A stretch of DNA of 64,000 nucleotides from Ipomoea triloba (GCF_003576645.1 NC_044924.1:2138402-2202401); one strand, 5' to 3'; counted from the first letter of the stretch, positions 22,801 to 37,299 are shown. Made by a program: numbers and translations. Notes: generated by a model from the letters alone, not told the origin.

Positions 22801-24193
22801 AATAAAGATTCTTACTACGTATTTGGCGGTGAGAAGGAAAGCCAAGAAAGAGACTCCTATTAGTATAGTCTGCCAGTTCCACTGTTCACCCAGAAAGAAA
22901 GGTAATTAGGTCTAAATATATAGAACATGTTCGGTAGAGAAATTAATTAAGATTGAATCTTTTCTTACCCCATGATGTACTGAACCCCAGACTGAATGCA
23001 TGACAGATATAATATCAGTTTTCTTAGTGAATTTCTTGATGCCAAGAAGACCCTTGAGCTGTTGCAGGGCGATGGTTATGGCCGCCCCAGCCATAAAGCC
23101 CACAATAGCAGCATGCGACAAGAAATCAATCAAGAACCCTAATCTGAAAAGGAATGCCAAATTTGTTCTTGCTGCTTAATTGGGTATATACATATATACT
23201 TTCAGAAAAGCCTAAACTGATAGTTGAACCGAGCTGAGAGTACCTGAAAAAACCAAGCACAAACTGAGTGACGCCGGCGAAGAAAGTGGCGGTGAAGGCG
23301 AGGCGATGATACTCCCATTTATGAAGCTCAGGATCGATTTCATCTCGGAGAAGACTTCCCAGCAACAAAGACACCACGGCCACTGGACCTATTGCAATAT
23401 CCCTCGAACTGCCCATAAATGCATAGATCAACGGTGGAACAAAGCTGCTATCTGTATGTGTATAAAATACATACCTGTAAACTTCATTTCCCACAATCCA
23501 AAAATATAAATAAAAGTGAAAAAAAAAAAAAAATGGACGTACAAAGCCCATACTGAGGATCCAGATTCGCTAGTCCAGAATAACCAATATCCTGCATGGC
23601 AAAGAAAGCAACCAACCAATCAAGTTCTATCCTCTATTAAAAGTCAGGACAAACTCAGCCAAGTTGGTTAGACTGTTTTTTCAAGTTCAAATTCTTAATT
23701 TGAGTCAATTAATTAAAGACATGATGATTAAATTGAAGCATGTGTTTCTTCTCAACTAAAAGCCTAAACTAATGTTTGAAAACTAAAAGAGTAAGCTGAT
23801 TGTTGAATTGCACATTTATGTTTATATATTATGTATGCCACTTACCTGTGGAATGCAAAGGCTGGCAATGGTGAGGCCAGAAATGAGGTCACCTTTGAAC
23901 TTAGAAAGGTTGTAGGATCTTCCCCAGTCAAATATGGGGCAAACAGCCTGCAATGCGAGCATGAATTTCCTCGACCTAGGTTGATCCTTAAAATGCCGCA
24001 GAGGCTCGTCGTGGAAGAACGTCTCCTTCACAGTCCATTTCAGCTCCTCCAACCAGCCCTGCTTCGGTGGCTTCTCCACCTTGTGAATGTACGGCAACGC
24101 CGCCTCCGACAGCCGCCGCGACGAGGGCTCCCTGGTAATGTGGCCCGACTCTACGGCGGCGGCCACCGCCTCATCCGCCACGCGCTTACTCAT
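19670..24193 (-). CDS. High-affinity sulfate transporter, group 1 SULTR (SULTR1;3-like)
   Basis: Twelve exons, listed from the start: 23846-24193, 23543-23591, 23244-23451, 22969-23143, 22816-22881, 21909-22139, 21696-21822, 20778-21064, 20267-20457, 20068-20153, 19904-19980, 19670-19807; 660 aa. It is a proton-coupled sulfate importer of the SLC26/SulP family in the plasma membrane. The cytosolic N-terminus holds [17 protein letters not shown]. The transport core contains [79 protein letters not shown] and [15 protein letters not shown]. The C-terminal STAS domain has [20 protein letters not shown], with the conserved Thr596. Sequence and length fit group 1 (high-affinity uptake) best; the exact orthologue is uncertain. 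The ATG at 24193 is used because the codon two positions upstream is GTG. Introns 5 and 7 carry repeat insertions. Confidence 0.96.
21190..21450. repeat. CTAG-rich tandem repeat in sulfate transporter intron 7
   Basis: Three imperfect units of about 76-85 bp, each with ACCTAGCATATCACCCTAAT, a GTCTAGC-type motif and TAGGTGCTGACGGC (acctagcata at about 21201, 21286 and 21362). It is followed by a T run and AT-rich DNA up to about 21690, where CCTAG-type text reappears (GACCTAGAGGCTAGG). It looks like an inserted repeat element; the class is not clear. Confidence 0.7.
22255..22745 (+). mobile_element. GC-rich LTR-like insertion in sulfate transporter intron 5
   Basis: About 490 bp of GC-richer sequence inside an otherwise AT-rich intron, with a TATA-type motif (GTATATATAAAGCCC) on the plus strand, antisense to the gene. 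No coding capacity. It resembles an LTR, but ends and a target duplication could not be placed. Confidence 0.4.
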
Positions 24194-24269
24194 CGTCACC
24201 GCAGAATAAAAAGGATATATAAAACCCTAATTCACGCTAATGAATTGAGAAGCTAATTAAGCTATCTGC

Positions 24270-24285
24270 TTGCTTATATATAAGC
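24270..24285 (-). promoter_or_regulatory. TATA box of the sulfate transporter gene
   Basis: A TTATATATAAG motif lies about 85 bp upstream of the minus-strand ATG at 24193. There are no sulfur-response elements I can support. Confidence 0.6.
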
Positions 24286-24289
24286 TTTT

Positions 24290-27200
24290 CTGCACGTACT
24301 CTTCCTTCAACCTTATTTTAATAACCCCAATTCCTCTGACTTTTTTTTGATGATTAGAGTTATATAGAGGTGTACATTGAGTAAATTTTGTTTTGTGATC
24401 CTAGTCAGCTAAAGGGTAGACCAGGTAAACAAGTTTGGATTATCCATAATTTAGGGCTCAAACTAATAAAATAAAAAATAGACTGCTTTCGTTCAGTCAA
24501 ACATAGAACCTTATGATTACCAAATTTCTGTACCTAAAGTAGGTCAACTTAGCAGAAAGTAGGTTAACTTGGTACATCAATTGATTAATGCAACTATAAC
24601 GTTGGGTAAGGATACTCGGAAATACTGTACATAAAGACTGTTGATTTAGTACAACACCTAGTATCTTTACTCGACCTTGTAATTGCATTAATTGTCCATC
24701 GATCTTGACGTTACTAAAACGATTAACTTATTACCAATTGTCCCGAATTGTCATGTAATCTTTAAAATTTCAAAAGTCAACTGTGGGTGTATGTATGTAT
24801 ACAGTATACAAATCGATCATAATACGTAGGGAACAGGAATGAATGTAGATGGTATCAACAGCAAAGTACACAATGAATATATATGACCCAAAAACTGGAT
24901 TAAAAATATGCTGACAGCTGCCAATTTGGCTTAAAGAATCAGCAATGATTAAAGGAAATAGATCAGCTAATTAATGTTAATATTGTGGCTATCCATAAGG
25001 GGTTGACTTAACAATATTACGGTCATGTCTGATGTAACTGATATTCATATATCTTTCATTAATTTTGTGATATATAAATAAAATGGAAGACTGAGAATAT
25101 AAAAAGCTAGGGAGCTTCAGTGTTTAGATAAGAGGGAGTTTTTATAACCATCGAACTGTTAGCAAACATGGGTGATAATAGATTAATGATGATGAACATG
25201 AGCCCTAACAGATAGAGATGAACACTACGTACGGAGCGCAGCATAACTGATACGAATGTCAATGCTGCCCTAAAATGGAGATGAATAGGCAGATCAGAGC
25301 GATGATGAACATGATGACGTGCAGATGATAAGAACGTACATTGAAGCTAATAAGCTATCCTGTATTAAATTAAATGAAAATATAAGCAAAGTGAAATAGA
25401 TATGAAGGTTATCTCCAATTAGATCAATACAGTTGAGTTTTTAACTTGTAAATATTGTAGTTACTAAATTAGCATGACTACATTAGTTGACCATCGCTCT
25501 TAATGGGACACTTCATTTATCCGTGTTCGCCAACATACTAGAAAGAAAAAGTCCAACAACTAAAAAAAACCACCTTGATCAAACGTTTCCAACAAAGTCT
25601 AAACAAATCGTGCAAAGGCTTCAAACCATATGATACTTAGGCAACTTAGCTTATTCCACAAAGCCATATAATAGTTATTTTTTAGAACTTCACTGAGTAT
25701 TTATAAATGTACAATGCCAAATTTTCTAAACTTAAAAAAATAAAAAATAAATAAACTGTGTCCTAACGACGTAACGGCTTGCAGAGCAATCTTATCATTG
25801 TTGTAAACAATTATTATATTAATATTATATATATACATATTGTATATTAAATAGAAAATTATTGGTTGAAGAGTTGAAAGAGTTTGCAATATAATTGCCC
25901 TTCCGGGAGGAAGTTAAGGATTCCCCAAAAATACTATTTTCAGAATTTAAAATTTCTGTATTTTGCTCTCAATCCGTTAAGGCGTTAATGCAATTCACTA
26001 TTTAATAAATATTACTATTTTTTTTTTAGGGATCTGACGAAATGTCAAATAAATCAACTAAAAATTAATGAATTTGTTATCTACCCTTTCAAACACTCCC
26101 AATATAGTATAAAAAATTGTTTTTCATCCCAATACATGCATGGACTACTTCGAATCCAAAAAATTTAAATTGTTACGTTAGTCACTCACTAAAAAATTAA
26201 AGGAAAATGAAAAAAAAAAAACAAAACAAAACAAAACAAAAAAAAGAAACAAAGAGATGTATATATCCTCTTAGTCGACTTTAAACCCTTCGTACATAAT
26301 TTTTTTAGTTCAATTTATATTTTTTTATAGGTGTGACTTATGAGTTATTAAACATGAATGAAATTTATATAATATAGGTCTTTGAATAGATGTTGCATGT
26401 ATTTATCGTGTCCCAAAAAATGTGATTATGAGTTTCAAAAACATAAATCTCAAGACCAAGCAATCAAAAAAAAAAAAAAAAAAAAACCCTTTCAGAATAT
26501 TGCGTCCAGGTTCAATGAATCTAGCAAGTCAACGTTTTATTTCTTTTGAAGCAAATACTGTGCAATTTGTTCGGAAAAAGGTGACCAAATTGGTTAGGCA
26601 AATCTGACGGTCAACGCCTATGTGGCTTGGGCTAGTTAAGTAACTCGGGAAGGTATCATCTAAGTTCCAACTCACATAAAGAGACATAACCCATTAGTTT
26701 GTGACAATTAATCAACAAATTGTTAATATAATTATACTCAAAAAAATAAAAAGATCAACTCTACATACATGATCCATATCGAACTCAAAATTAATTTTAC
26801 AATTATAAAAACATAAGATGCTATATGTAAACACAATACATAATATGTGACTAAAGTATGTTGTTTTGATTAAGACATTGTAAGTCAAAATTTTGTGTGA
26901 GACAATATCATGAATTCGTGTTTAATTCGTGAAAATATAATACTAATCAGGCATAAAAACGTTTGTTACTTATAAGAAAATTTATAATACTTTTGAATAA
27001 AAATCTAAATATCAATTTACTAATCAGAGAATATTTTAAATTTTATGAAAAATTATACTGGAGGATTGGATAATAGAAAACATAAAACATGTTTACTCGC
27101 ATGGTAAAATTTAGTAAATATGGAGGTCATCATGTAATGTGCTATTTATATTGGAGTTGGTCAGTTTTATAACTCTTTTCTCTCTCTCTCTCTCTCTCTC

Positions 27201-27425
27201 TTTTTATATTTTTTTAATTATACTCCGTATTAAATCTTCTTCCACGATGGAATGTTGAAAGTTGAGATTAGTTGGTAAGTGATTGTATTACTTATTTTAA
27301 ACTATTTTTACTAGAAAATTATGAATATGGCCCCTCGTTTATTACTTTATTGTCACAGGTCAATTTTGTATTATTTAATTGTTTAGTCAATTTTATATAA
27401 ATTTGTACTCCGTAATATTTTGGTT
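24290..27425. other. Gene-free AT-rich region
   Basis: Promoter of the transporter at the left, then low-complexity AT-rich DNA with A runs (26200-26245, 26466-26486) and a CT microsatellite (27178-27202). Short ORFs here have no family resemblance. Confidence 0.6.
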
Positions 27426-27430
27426 ACTAG

Positions 27431-27956
27431 TGATGGAGATATTAGAAGTGGTCCAATATAATAGAGACCCGGGGTTCGGAAGTGTATAACTCGAGCAGCC
27501 CAAGAAGAGTCTCGAACCCAGAGCTCGTCTCTGGGTCCATAATAATGGGCCTTGACTTAGTCTTATGGCCCATTGTATAGGCATTGACTTCGTCTCGTGG
27601 CCCATCACGAGTTTAGCTTGGGAGGTTGAGATTTTATCTGTATAAAATAGCCCTGTGCAGTTATTACAAGATCATGTCTAATTCCCTGACAAAACATCTT
27701 TTTTATGTTCAATTATATCTCAAATCCCCTTGTAATCTTCTTACAGCACTATACTATATCAATACAAGAATTGTCTCCGCGACAATTATTAATTGTCTTT
27801 TCTATCGAATCATCATTCGGTAGCCTTCTTTATTCATTGGATTTAATGATTCGGGATACCCCGGGTAATTAAATCCATCATTGGTGCTTTCATTCAGAGC
27901 CTTCTTTATTCATTGGATTTAATGATTCGGGATCCCCCGGGTAATTAAATCCATCA
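27431..27956 (+). mobile_element. LTR-only retrotransposon remnant with partial second LTR end
   Basis: A complete LTR-like unit, 27431-27880, starts TGATGGA and ends TCCATCA (inverted repeat ends with TG...CA). It has a TATA motif (TGTATAAAATAGCCC, about 27637-27655). It is followed by 17 bp (TTGGTGCTTTCATTCAG) and then a second copy of the last 59 bp of the LTR (27898-27956, one mismatch). The whole is flanked by a perfect 5-bp direct repeat ACTAG (27426-27430 and 27957-27961), the target duplication. It has no internal genes. The 17 bp are where a primer-binding site would begin. Confidence 0.85.
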
Positions 27957-27961
27957 ACTAG

Positions 27962-28974
27962 CATGATACCTATGCCGGATTAAATATTATAAGTATTATT
28001 GTTATGTTAAGATGTTAAGAACTATTAGTATTATGACAAGAGACAAGATCGGGCTTAGCAGCAACTTACAATTGATCATGGAAAAAAAAACTAGTTCTTT
28101 CAGTAGCAATAATTCAACATGTAATAGCGTTTGCCTTTGACTTTTATTAATCATCATTGCATATTATTTAGGGGACTAAATTGTACTATTCATTTGACTT
28201 AGGAGGCCAATTTAACTCATTATCCTTGATTGTTTAAACATTTGACTTTCTCCGCTAATCACGGGTAAATTTTATTGTGTGGTCTATGTAGCATCATCGA
28301 CTATAAAATATGTGTCATTTTAATTACACATCAATTTCATTTGACAATATTGCTATGTTTTTTAGTTCCATTTTTCCTCCACATTAATTTTATTATAGCA
28401 ATGCTAAAATATCATTTTAATTCTACTATAGTTTCTTTTGATAATATACATTATTGCTTGAGCTATATTTTTTTATTTTATTTTTCACATACATTAGTTT
28501 AATTATAATAATGTTGAAGTATTCTTCTAACTGCACTTCATCAGGTCATTTGACAATATATGTTATTGTATGACTCTGGATTTTAGTTTCATTTTCAATG
28601 CATACTAGTTTCATTATAGTAATACAAAATTATATTTTTAATTATACTACAATTTTATTGAACAATAATATGCTATATTTTATAGTTTCATTTTTCACAC
28701 ATACTAGTTTCATTATAGTAAAACTAAAGTATCATTTTAATTCTACTGCAGTTTCATTCGACGATCGCCGTTCAATGTATCTGCTAATTGCGCTAATTGG
28801 TAATCCACTATGGGCCACAAAGCCCACTTTAGAACTTATTTCGACCAAAATGATTACCTGGGCCGGCAACTTCACCTAATACGAACATTTTTCCCTGCCG
28901 GCCCATATTTTTGTATACAATGGACTTTAAAATAAATAAATAAATATGGCATACGACTTATACTACCAGTAATG
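27962..28974. other. Gene-free AT-rich region with minisatellite-like array
   Basis: No gene was recognised. It contains the tandem array at 28310-28770. Open frames at 28275-28502 and 28598-28879 are by-products of that repeat. Confidence 0.6.
28310..28770. repeat. AT-rich tandem array, period about 100-113 bp
   Basis: Roughly four to five diverged units, each with a TTTCATTTGACAATAT-like motif (about 28332, 28431, 28545, 28651, 28751) and a CATACTAGTTTCATTATAG-like motif. Seen directly; origin unknown. Confidence 0.65.
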
Positions 28975-29115
28975 GTCTGATTCGTCCACATAGACAACTC
29001 AACTGGTCATAAAGATAAAATTTATGAGAATAGACTAGGGATTGAGTCTCACTAACTACAGTGTAAGGGGTTTCTTGTGCGTAGTGAGCAATGCTAATCC
29101 TGTCTCTCATGATAT
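28975..29115 (+). mobile_element. tRNA-derived SINE-like element (family 2)
   Basis: A tRNA-like head with A-box-like GACAACTCAACTGGTCATAA and B-box-like GGGATTGAGTCTCAC, followed by GGGGTTTCTTGTGCG. A related copy lies at 57960-58090 in the same order. No clear target duplication was found. Confidence 0.45.
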
Positions 29116-31500
29116 TTTTACACATTAGAAAGTAAGCATTATAAGTCAGTTTTAGAATTATAATATAACTAACTCCTGCATCAATTTAAGTGATGACATA
29201 TTGCTACCATATGTTTGGACTTTGGAGGCAAATTTTAATCGAGTTGGTTGAGTAATTGACTTAATAATCACTAATTTTTAAATTTTTATGTGAAAGTTAT
29301 TTGACATTCTCGATTTAGCTGGTTAAATATAAACAACTTCAGAATTACAAATTTTTTCATAAATAAAAACATAGAAAAAACAAAGTTATTTCAAACGTGT
29401 TACGAGGTTTCAAACGCTTACGTTTTAAATTTATATATGGTATTGGCAAATGGTGATAATTGTCTGGGCGTGCACGTGTCATGTGATGTGAACATGGATG
29501 ATCTAACAACTCACGTAGGAGACCATAAGCGTACACACAAATTACAAGTCTTTTTTTTCCTAATAATAAAATTTGCACTCATCACTTAAAAATATGTATT
29601 TGATAAATTTCATTTCTATTATTTTAATACTATTGACTCTATTACAGTGTATTTGTTTAATATATATTTTTTTATTAGTTGTAGTCTAAAGCGTCAATAC
29701 CACACTATCAGGGTTTGATTGCGACCTTCCCTCAATAAGAGCCACGGCATAGAGGTGTCAATTGAACACAAGGCGCTAGATAACTCCACTTTTATTTAAT
29801 AAGGTATAAATCATAAATGGAATAAACATTAGAAAAATTCTATATAATGCACTCAATCGATTAAATGTTAACAATAATTTAATACAAACTTTTCATATAA
29901 AAATTATACTCCACCTAAAAATTCCATTCGTAAATTATAAGTCTTTAATTGTAGGCAGAGTCAATACAAGAAATTTCATTGCAATTTCTGGTGAGGATAA
30001 ATGTGCCAATTGTTAGCCAGCTACCCCTTTTATTGCATTATTATGTAGACCGCAAAGTCTATCAACTACACAAAAATATCTTATAAGATCATCTATGACA
30101 ATGGATGATGACGTCAAATTGAAAACAAATAATACTCTCTAGAAACAAAAAATGCTATAAAATGAAAACACATTTTATTACATTAAAAAAAAAATGACGT
30201 GTGAAAAACACTCTTCTTTTAATTATAATCAACTCTTGTTTTAGCGGCAATGTGATGATTCGAACTCTACAAGAATCAGAGGGTCATTGGGAATCTTGGT
30301 CGATAAGATGGATGAAGATCTCTTGCGCGCAAAATGTATAGGTATGAGTGAAACCATAGGGATTGATGGGGTAACTCACGATTTGTCTTATCCAGCAGCT
30401 ATTGAGCAAAGGTTATGTACGTTTATAATTATGAATGAGAACATAGAGATTGATGAGGCAACTAACGATTTATCTTATCCAACAGCTATTGAGCAAAGGT
30501 TATGAGCGTTTATAATTAATCTAGTATAAAAAGTAATACATAATGTATGTGTGTCACACACTTCCGTGTGTGTACATATAATTTTCTATTGTTATTGATT
30601 AAGTTGGTTTAATTCAATAAATTTATATTATATATTTGTCTCATGTTAATAGATCAACCAATCACTCAATTCATTTTTGGGGCTCAGTATGACAACTTAA
30701 AAAGTGTATAATCAAGTTAATTATTGACGATTTATTATTAAAATATGATTAATTTAGAATAAGGTATAATTAATTAATTTACTTATTGTCGGCATCTATG
30801 GAGGATTATCCGCCAAACGTGGCGTACGTGTCCAAACAAATCTGAATTTGTCCTATATATTCTGAATTTATTTTATTTTATTTTATATTCTTTTTATTTA
30901 TTATTCCATATGGTCAATGTGAAGTCAAACCAGCCTCTAATTATATATATATTTTTAGTCACATTTTTATTCATTAAATGTTACGTTGTTTCAAGCTTCG
31001 GTTATACTTTCCTTACTTACCAAGCATGGTAATATACTAATATGTAACGGTTATATTTAAAATTAACTGAACAATACGAGAAAATTAGTAACTCTGTAAT
31101 TTTTTTTTTGATGGAATATATTCTGTAATTTAGTTAATGACAAAAACAAACACTTTTTACTCATAGTTATGGTTGAGTGAGATAGCCCTTAAACTATACA
31201 GGAGATATAAACTGTACTAGGTATATCCGTTCGTCGATTTATTTTGTTAACAAAAAATGTAATAAGACACAATTTTTGTAAATTTTGTAAGAATAAATTA
31301 TTTAGTTTTGAAGGTAATGTGACATTAAAAATAATTTGTAATAAATAAATAATAATTTTCACACGATTTTTGTAAAAAGAAAAAAAAAAAAACTTTCATT
31401 TTCCAAATGTAGTGAGTGGAGTTACTGCCATGACATACCACGTTGGTAGTAACAGAACCGGAAATGTTGACATATCTCCTAGATTTCTCCTCCTGATTGT
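29116..31500. other. Gene-free AT-rich region
   Basis: No gene recognised. It contains the 87-bp tandem duplication at 30344-30517 and short GT/CA palindromic stretches near 30545. The last part leads into the F-box gene leader. Confidence 0.55.
30344..30517 (+). repeat. 87-bp tandem duplication inside a small ORF
   Basis: Two head-to-tail units (30344-30430, 30431-30517) share DLSYPAAIEQRL/DLSYPTAIEQRL when translated; the surrounding ORF (30287-30505) is 72 aa. 87 is a multiple of three, so the frame is kept, but no family is recognised and coding status is doubtful. Confidence 0.55.
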
Positions 31501-32028
31501 TCTCCTTTCACCAGTCCGGCAGGACCCATACCCGGAATAAGCTCTGATTCTGAAAATTCCTACCGGGTTCTTCGTATCTATCCGGGTAATGATCTCTATC
31601 TTTGTCTTTTTGTCGTTTTTTTTTTTTCTTGTTTTTTGTAGTTCGAGACGATGAGGGGTAGCGATTTATCTTTATTATTATCTCTGTTTTTGTTTTTTCT
31701 TTTGGGGATAGGATGATTGAATTAGAGTTAAAAACTGGGGGATTTCTCATTTCGGCTTTGAATTTTACGGTAATATAGCGGAAAGCGGGGAATTTTGTGA
31801 TTTTGATCATTAATCAGGTAGAAATTTCAGCGGAATTGCAGTTCATGATGGGGAAATGCAGTGGAACTGGTATATGTATGCATGTATGAATATAGCGGTC
31901 CTAAAATCATATATGTGGAAACTGGGGAAATTGGAAGGAAAACGTTTGTTGTTTTTACCTTTCTGAATTTGGGATTATCCTGTTATTTAGAAGGCAAGGC
32001 TGAATGAATCAGATAATGATTGCATTTT

Positions 32029-32250
32029 TTTTTTGGGTGATGAGGGAAACCGCAGCTTTTACCCAAGGGTAAATATCTCCGTGTGATTTTAGCCTGCAAA
32101 GGATCATAAGGAAGTAAACCAACCTAGTTTGCCCCGAATGATTCAAACCAAAAAAGTTAATAGGTGGCTCCCATTTGGAGCCGAACTTGTAATCTTGTGG
32201 TTACCAAGTTAACAATCTGACCAACTTGGCTGGGTTGCCCCCATCAGGCA
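32029..32250 (-). mobile_element. tRNA-derived SINE (family 1) in the leader intron of the F-box gene
   Basis: On the minus strand it begins with a tRNA-like head containing GTTGGTCAGATTG and the B box AGTTCGGCTCC, runs through GGTTTGAATC and CTAGGTTGGTTTACTTCC, and ends in an A run. Direct repeats TGCATTTT flank it (32021-32028 and 32251-32258). It is clearly related to the copy at 63541-63795. Confidence 0.7.
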
Positions 32251-32501
32251 TGCATTTTGTATGAGTACTTCATTTTTTGAAAATATTCAATTGCAGTGCT
32301 TCTATTAGGTGATTTCATTTTGAAATTTTGTCTGGCTTGACTAACTATTGATAAGCTCTATCATTCCATAAATAAAATTTTTATCAGTTATCCTGATCAG
32401 AATGTTCTTTGGCAACACTATTGTATGGGAAGATTTTAATATAACTCATTGAGGTGTGCCTTTTCTTTTATCAGGGTTAAAGCTTAAAAGAAGGAATACA
32501 A

Positions 32502-33932
32502 ATGGGCGGAGTATTGAGTTTAAATAATCACAAGTCAGGTACGAGTGCAGTCAATGAGGTTTCACAGGGTGAAATGTGTAAAAGACAAAGGATGTCGCCC
32601 TTTCTCTGGGAAGACAACCCACGGTTGATACCCAGCCTACCCGATGAGATATCGATCCAGATTCTTGCAAGAGTTCCAAGAAGTTTGTACTTAGTTGCAA
32701 AACTAGTATCACGCAGCTGGAGAGATGCTATTACGAGTTCTGAACTATACAGATTAAGAAAAGAACTTGGAACAACTGAAGAATGGCTCTACATACTGAC
32801 AAAGATTAATGGTGATAATCTTTTGTGGTATGCCTTAGATCCGCTTTCCAGGAAATGGCAGAGGTTGCCGCCAATGCCCAATGTTTCCGCCGAAGATGGA
32901 TCTAGAAGAGGCTTCTCTGGTCTTCGAGTTTGGAACATGGTGGGTTCAACCATCATTGCGGATGCCATAAGGGGTTGGCTTGGAAGGAAAGATTCTCTTG
33001 ATCAAATTCCTTTCTGTGGCTGTGCCATCGGAGCTGTTGATGGCTATCTCTATGTCTTGGGAGGATTTTGCAGAGCTTCAGCTATGAAATGTGTCTGGCG
33101 CTATGATCCAATGCTGAATGCTTGGAGTGAAGTCAGTCCAATGTCCATTGGTAGAGCTTATAGCAAGACCGGTGTCTTAAATGGTAAGCTGTATGTAGTT
33201 GGAGGTGTTACTCGGGATCATGGTGGACTGACCCCTCTCCAGTCTGCAGAAGTCTTTGATCCTCATACTGGTGAATGGACTGAAGTGCCAAGCATGCCAT
33301 TTTCTAAAGCTCAGATGGTACCAACTGCTTTTTTAGCCGATTTACTCAAGCCTATTGCAACTGGGATGACGTCTTATAGGGGGAAACTATATGTTCCTCA
33401 AAGTTTGTATTGCTGGCCTTTTTTTGTTGATGTTGGAGGGGAGGTATACGATCCCGAAACAAATATATGGGTTGAAATGCCAATGGGGATGGGAGAGGGT
33501 TGGCCTGCTAAACAAGCAGGAACGAAATTGAGTGTTATTGTTGATGGAGAATTGTATGCACTAGACCCCTCTAGCTCACTAGACAGTGCTAGGATAAAAG
33601 TGTATGATTACCAAGATGATACTTGGAAGTCTATTGAAGGAGATGTACCCATTCGGGACCATACTGATTCAGAATCTCCATATCTACTTGCCGGATTTCT
33701 TGGAAAGCTCCATGTTATTACTAAAGATACAAACCATAATATCCTGGTCATGCAGGCTGATAGGCAAAACCAACCAGTTCATTCTCCATCAACCTCCTCA
33801 GCTTCTCTGAGTACCTTGTCCCAAGAGTTTTGCGAACCAGTGTCAGAATCCGATGCAAATATTTGGAAAGTTATTGCCACGATGAGCGGTGGATCAGCAG
33901 AGCTGGTTAGCTGTCAGATTCTTGATATGTAA
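32502..33932 (+). CDS. F-box/kelch-repeat protein (At1g22040-like)
   Basis: One uninterrupted coding exon, 476 aa. F-box proteins are the substrate-binding subunits of SCF ubiquitin ligases. The F-box lies at about residues 42-90 (IPSLPDEISIQILARVPRSL, VSRSWRDAITS). Kelch-type repeats follow: GAVDGYLYVLGGF, WRYDPMLNAWSEVSPM, LNGKLYVVGGV, FDPHTGEWTEVPSMPF, VYDPETNIWVEMP, VDGELYALDPSS and VYDYQDDTWKSIEGD. The C-terminal tail is Ser-rich. A leader intron is likely: a GT donor at about 31586 and an AG acceptor at 32474, just before the short leader and the ATG. The first in-frame ATG after the acceptor was taken. Length and layout match the At1g22040 type. The target protein is unknown. Confidence 0.92.
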   Translation: MGGVLSLNNHKSGTSAVNEVSQGEMCKRQRMSPFLWEDNPRLIPSLPDEISIQILARVPRSLYLVAKLVSRSWRDAITSSELYRLRKELGTTEEWLYILTKINGDNLLWYALDPLSRKWQRLPPMPNVSAEDGSRRGFSGLRVWNMVGSTIIADAIRGWLGRKDSLDQIPFCGCAIGAVDGYLYVLGGFCRASAMKCVWRYDPMLNAWSEVSPMSIGRAYSKTGVLNGKLYVVGGVTRDHGGLTPLQSAEVFDPHTGEWTEVPSMPFSKAQMVPTAFLADLLKPIATGMTSYRGKLYVPQSLYCWPFFVDVGGEVYDPETNIWVEMPMGMGEGWPAKQAGTKLSVIVDGELYALDPSSSLDSARIKVYDYQDDTWKSIEGDVPIRDHTDSESPYLLAGFLGKLHVITKDTNHNILVMQADRQNQPVHSPSTSSASLSTLSQEFCEPVSESDANIWKVIATMSGGSAELVSCQILDM

Positions 33933-34482
33933 ATAAGCTATGAAACTAGTTTGCGTTTCCTTTTCTTCTGATTGCCTTCCCCGCTAGGGAAGTCGTAAGT
34001 AATAGCCAGTTTGAATTTTAAATCTTGCACACACTGCAGGAGTGCATATTTTTCGTTTTTATTTAGAGTACTGTATACAAACTGTATCACTGTGTGCATG
34101 TATAAGATGTGCCCTTTTTTTTTTTGAAGTCACTTTCTCATCGGTAAGCAGCCCAAATACTTATCCTCTATATATAAAATATACTGAACAGCTTATTTAT
34201 CTGTCTTTACATTTCCATCTTTCTCTAAATGGCTTGTAAGGTGACATTTGTTGTTGGCGTCGAAATGATGATACATACATGAAAAGTTTGTTCCTCGTGT
34301 TTAAGTCTATGAAGGGGTTTGGACTACTAACTAGGTAGAGTTGGGAGAGTTGTTGAAGTTTGTGTTCTGTTACGACTAAAAGTTTATTCTATTAGTCATG
34401 ATACACTTTTATTCTTTAGTTTAATATGATAGTGAACAAAATAAATCTGAGATCTTTGATAGAATGATTGCTGAATTGCTGA
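33933..34482. other. Convergent 3' region between the F-box and ALD1 genes
   Basis: Holds the 3' untranslated regions of the two converging genes. Nothing else was seen. Confidence 0.6.
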
Positions 34483-37213
<2,731 letters not shown>

Positions 37214-37287
37214 GAATGGTTTGGTTCTATCTGCGCGCTGCTGTTCAGAGCTACTATAGGATGATGAGGGAACGATATGATGAGACA

Positions 37288-37295
37288 TATTTATA
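37288..37295 (-). promoter_or_regulatory. TATA box (TATAAATA) of the ALD1 gene
   Basis: On the minus strand TATAAATA lies 75-82 bp upstream of the ATG at 37213. A TTGAC (W-box core) lies further upstream at 37482-37486 on the same strand; WRKY control of ALD1 is plausible but not shown here. Confidence 0.6.
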
Positions 37296-37299
37296 GCAG

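Noticed and set aside
28275..28879. Two small frames rich in Phe, Ile and His
   Set aside because: They are produced by the AT-rich tandem array and have no start context or homologue.
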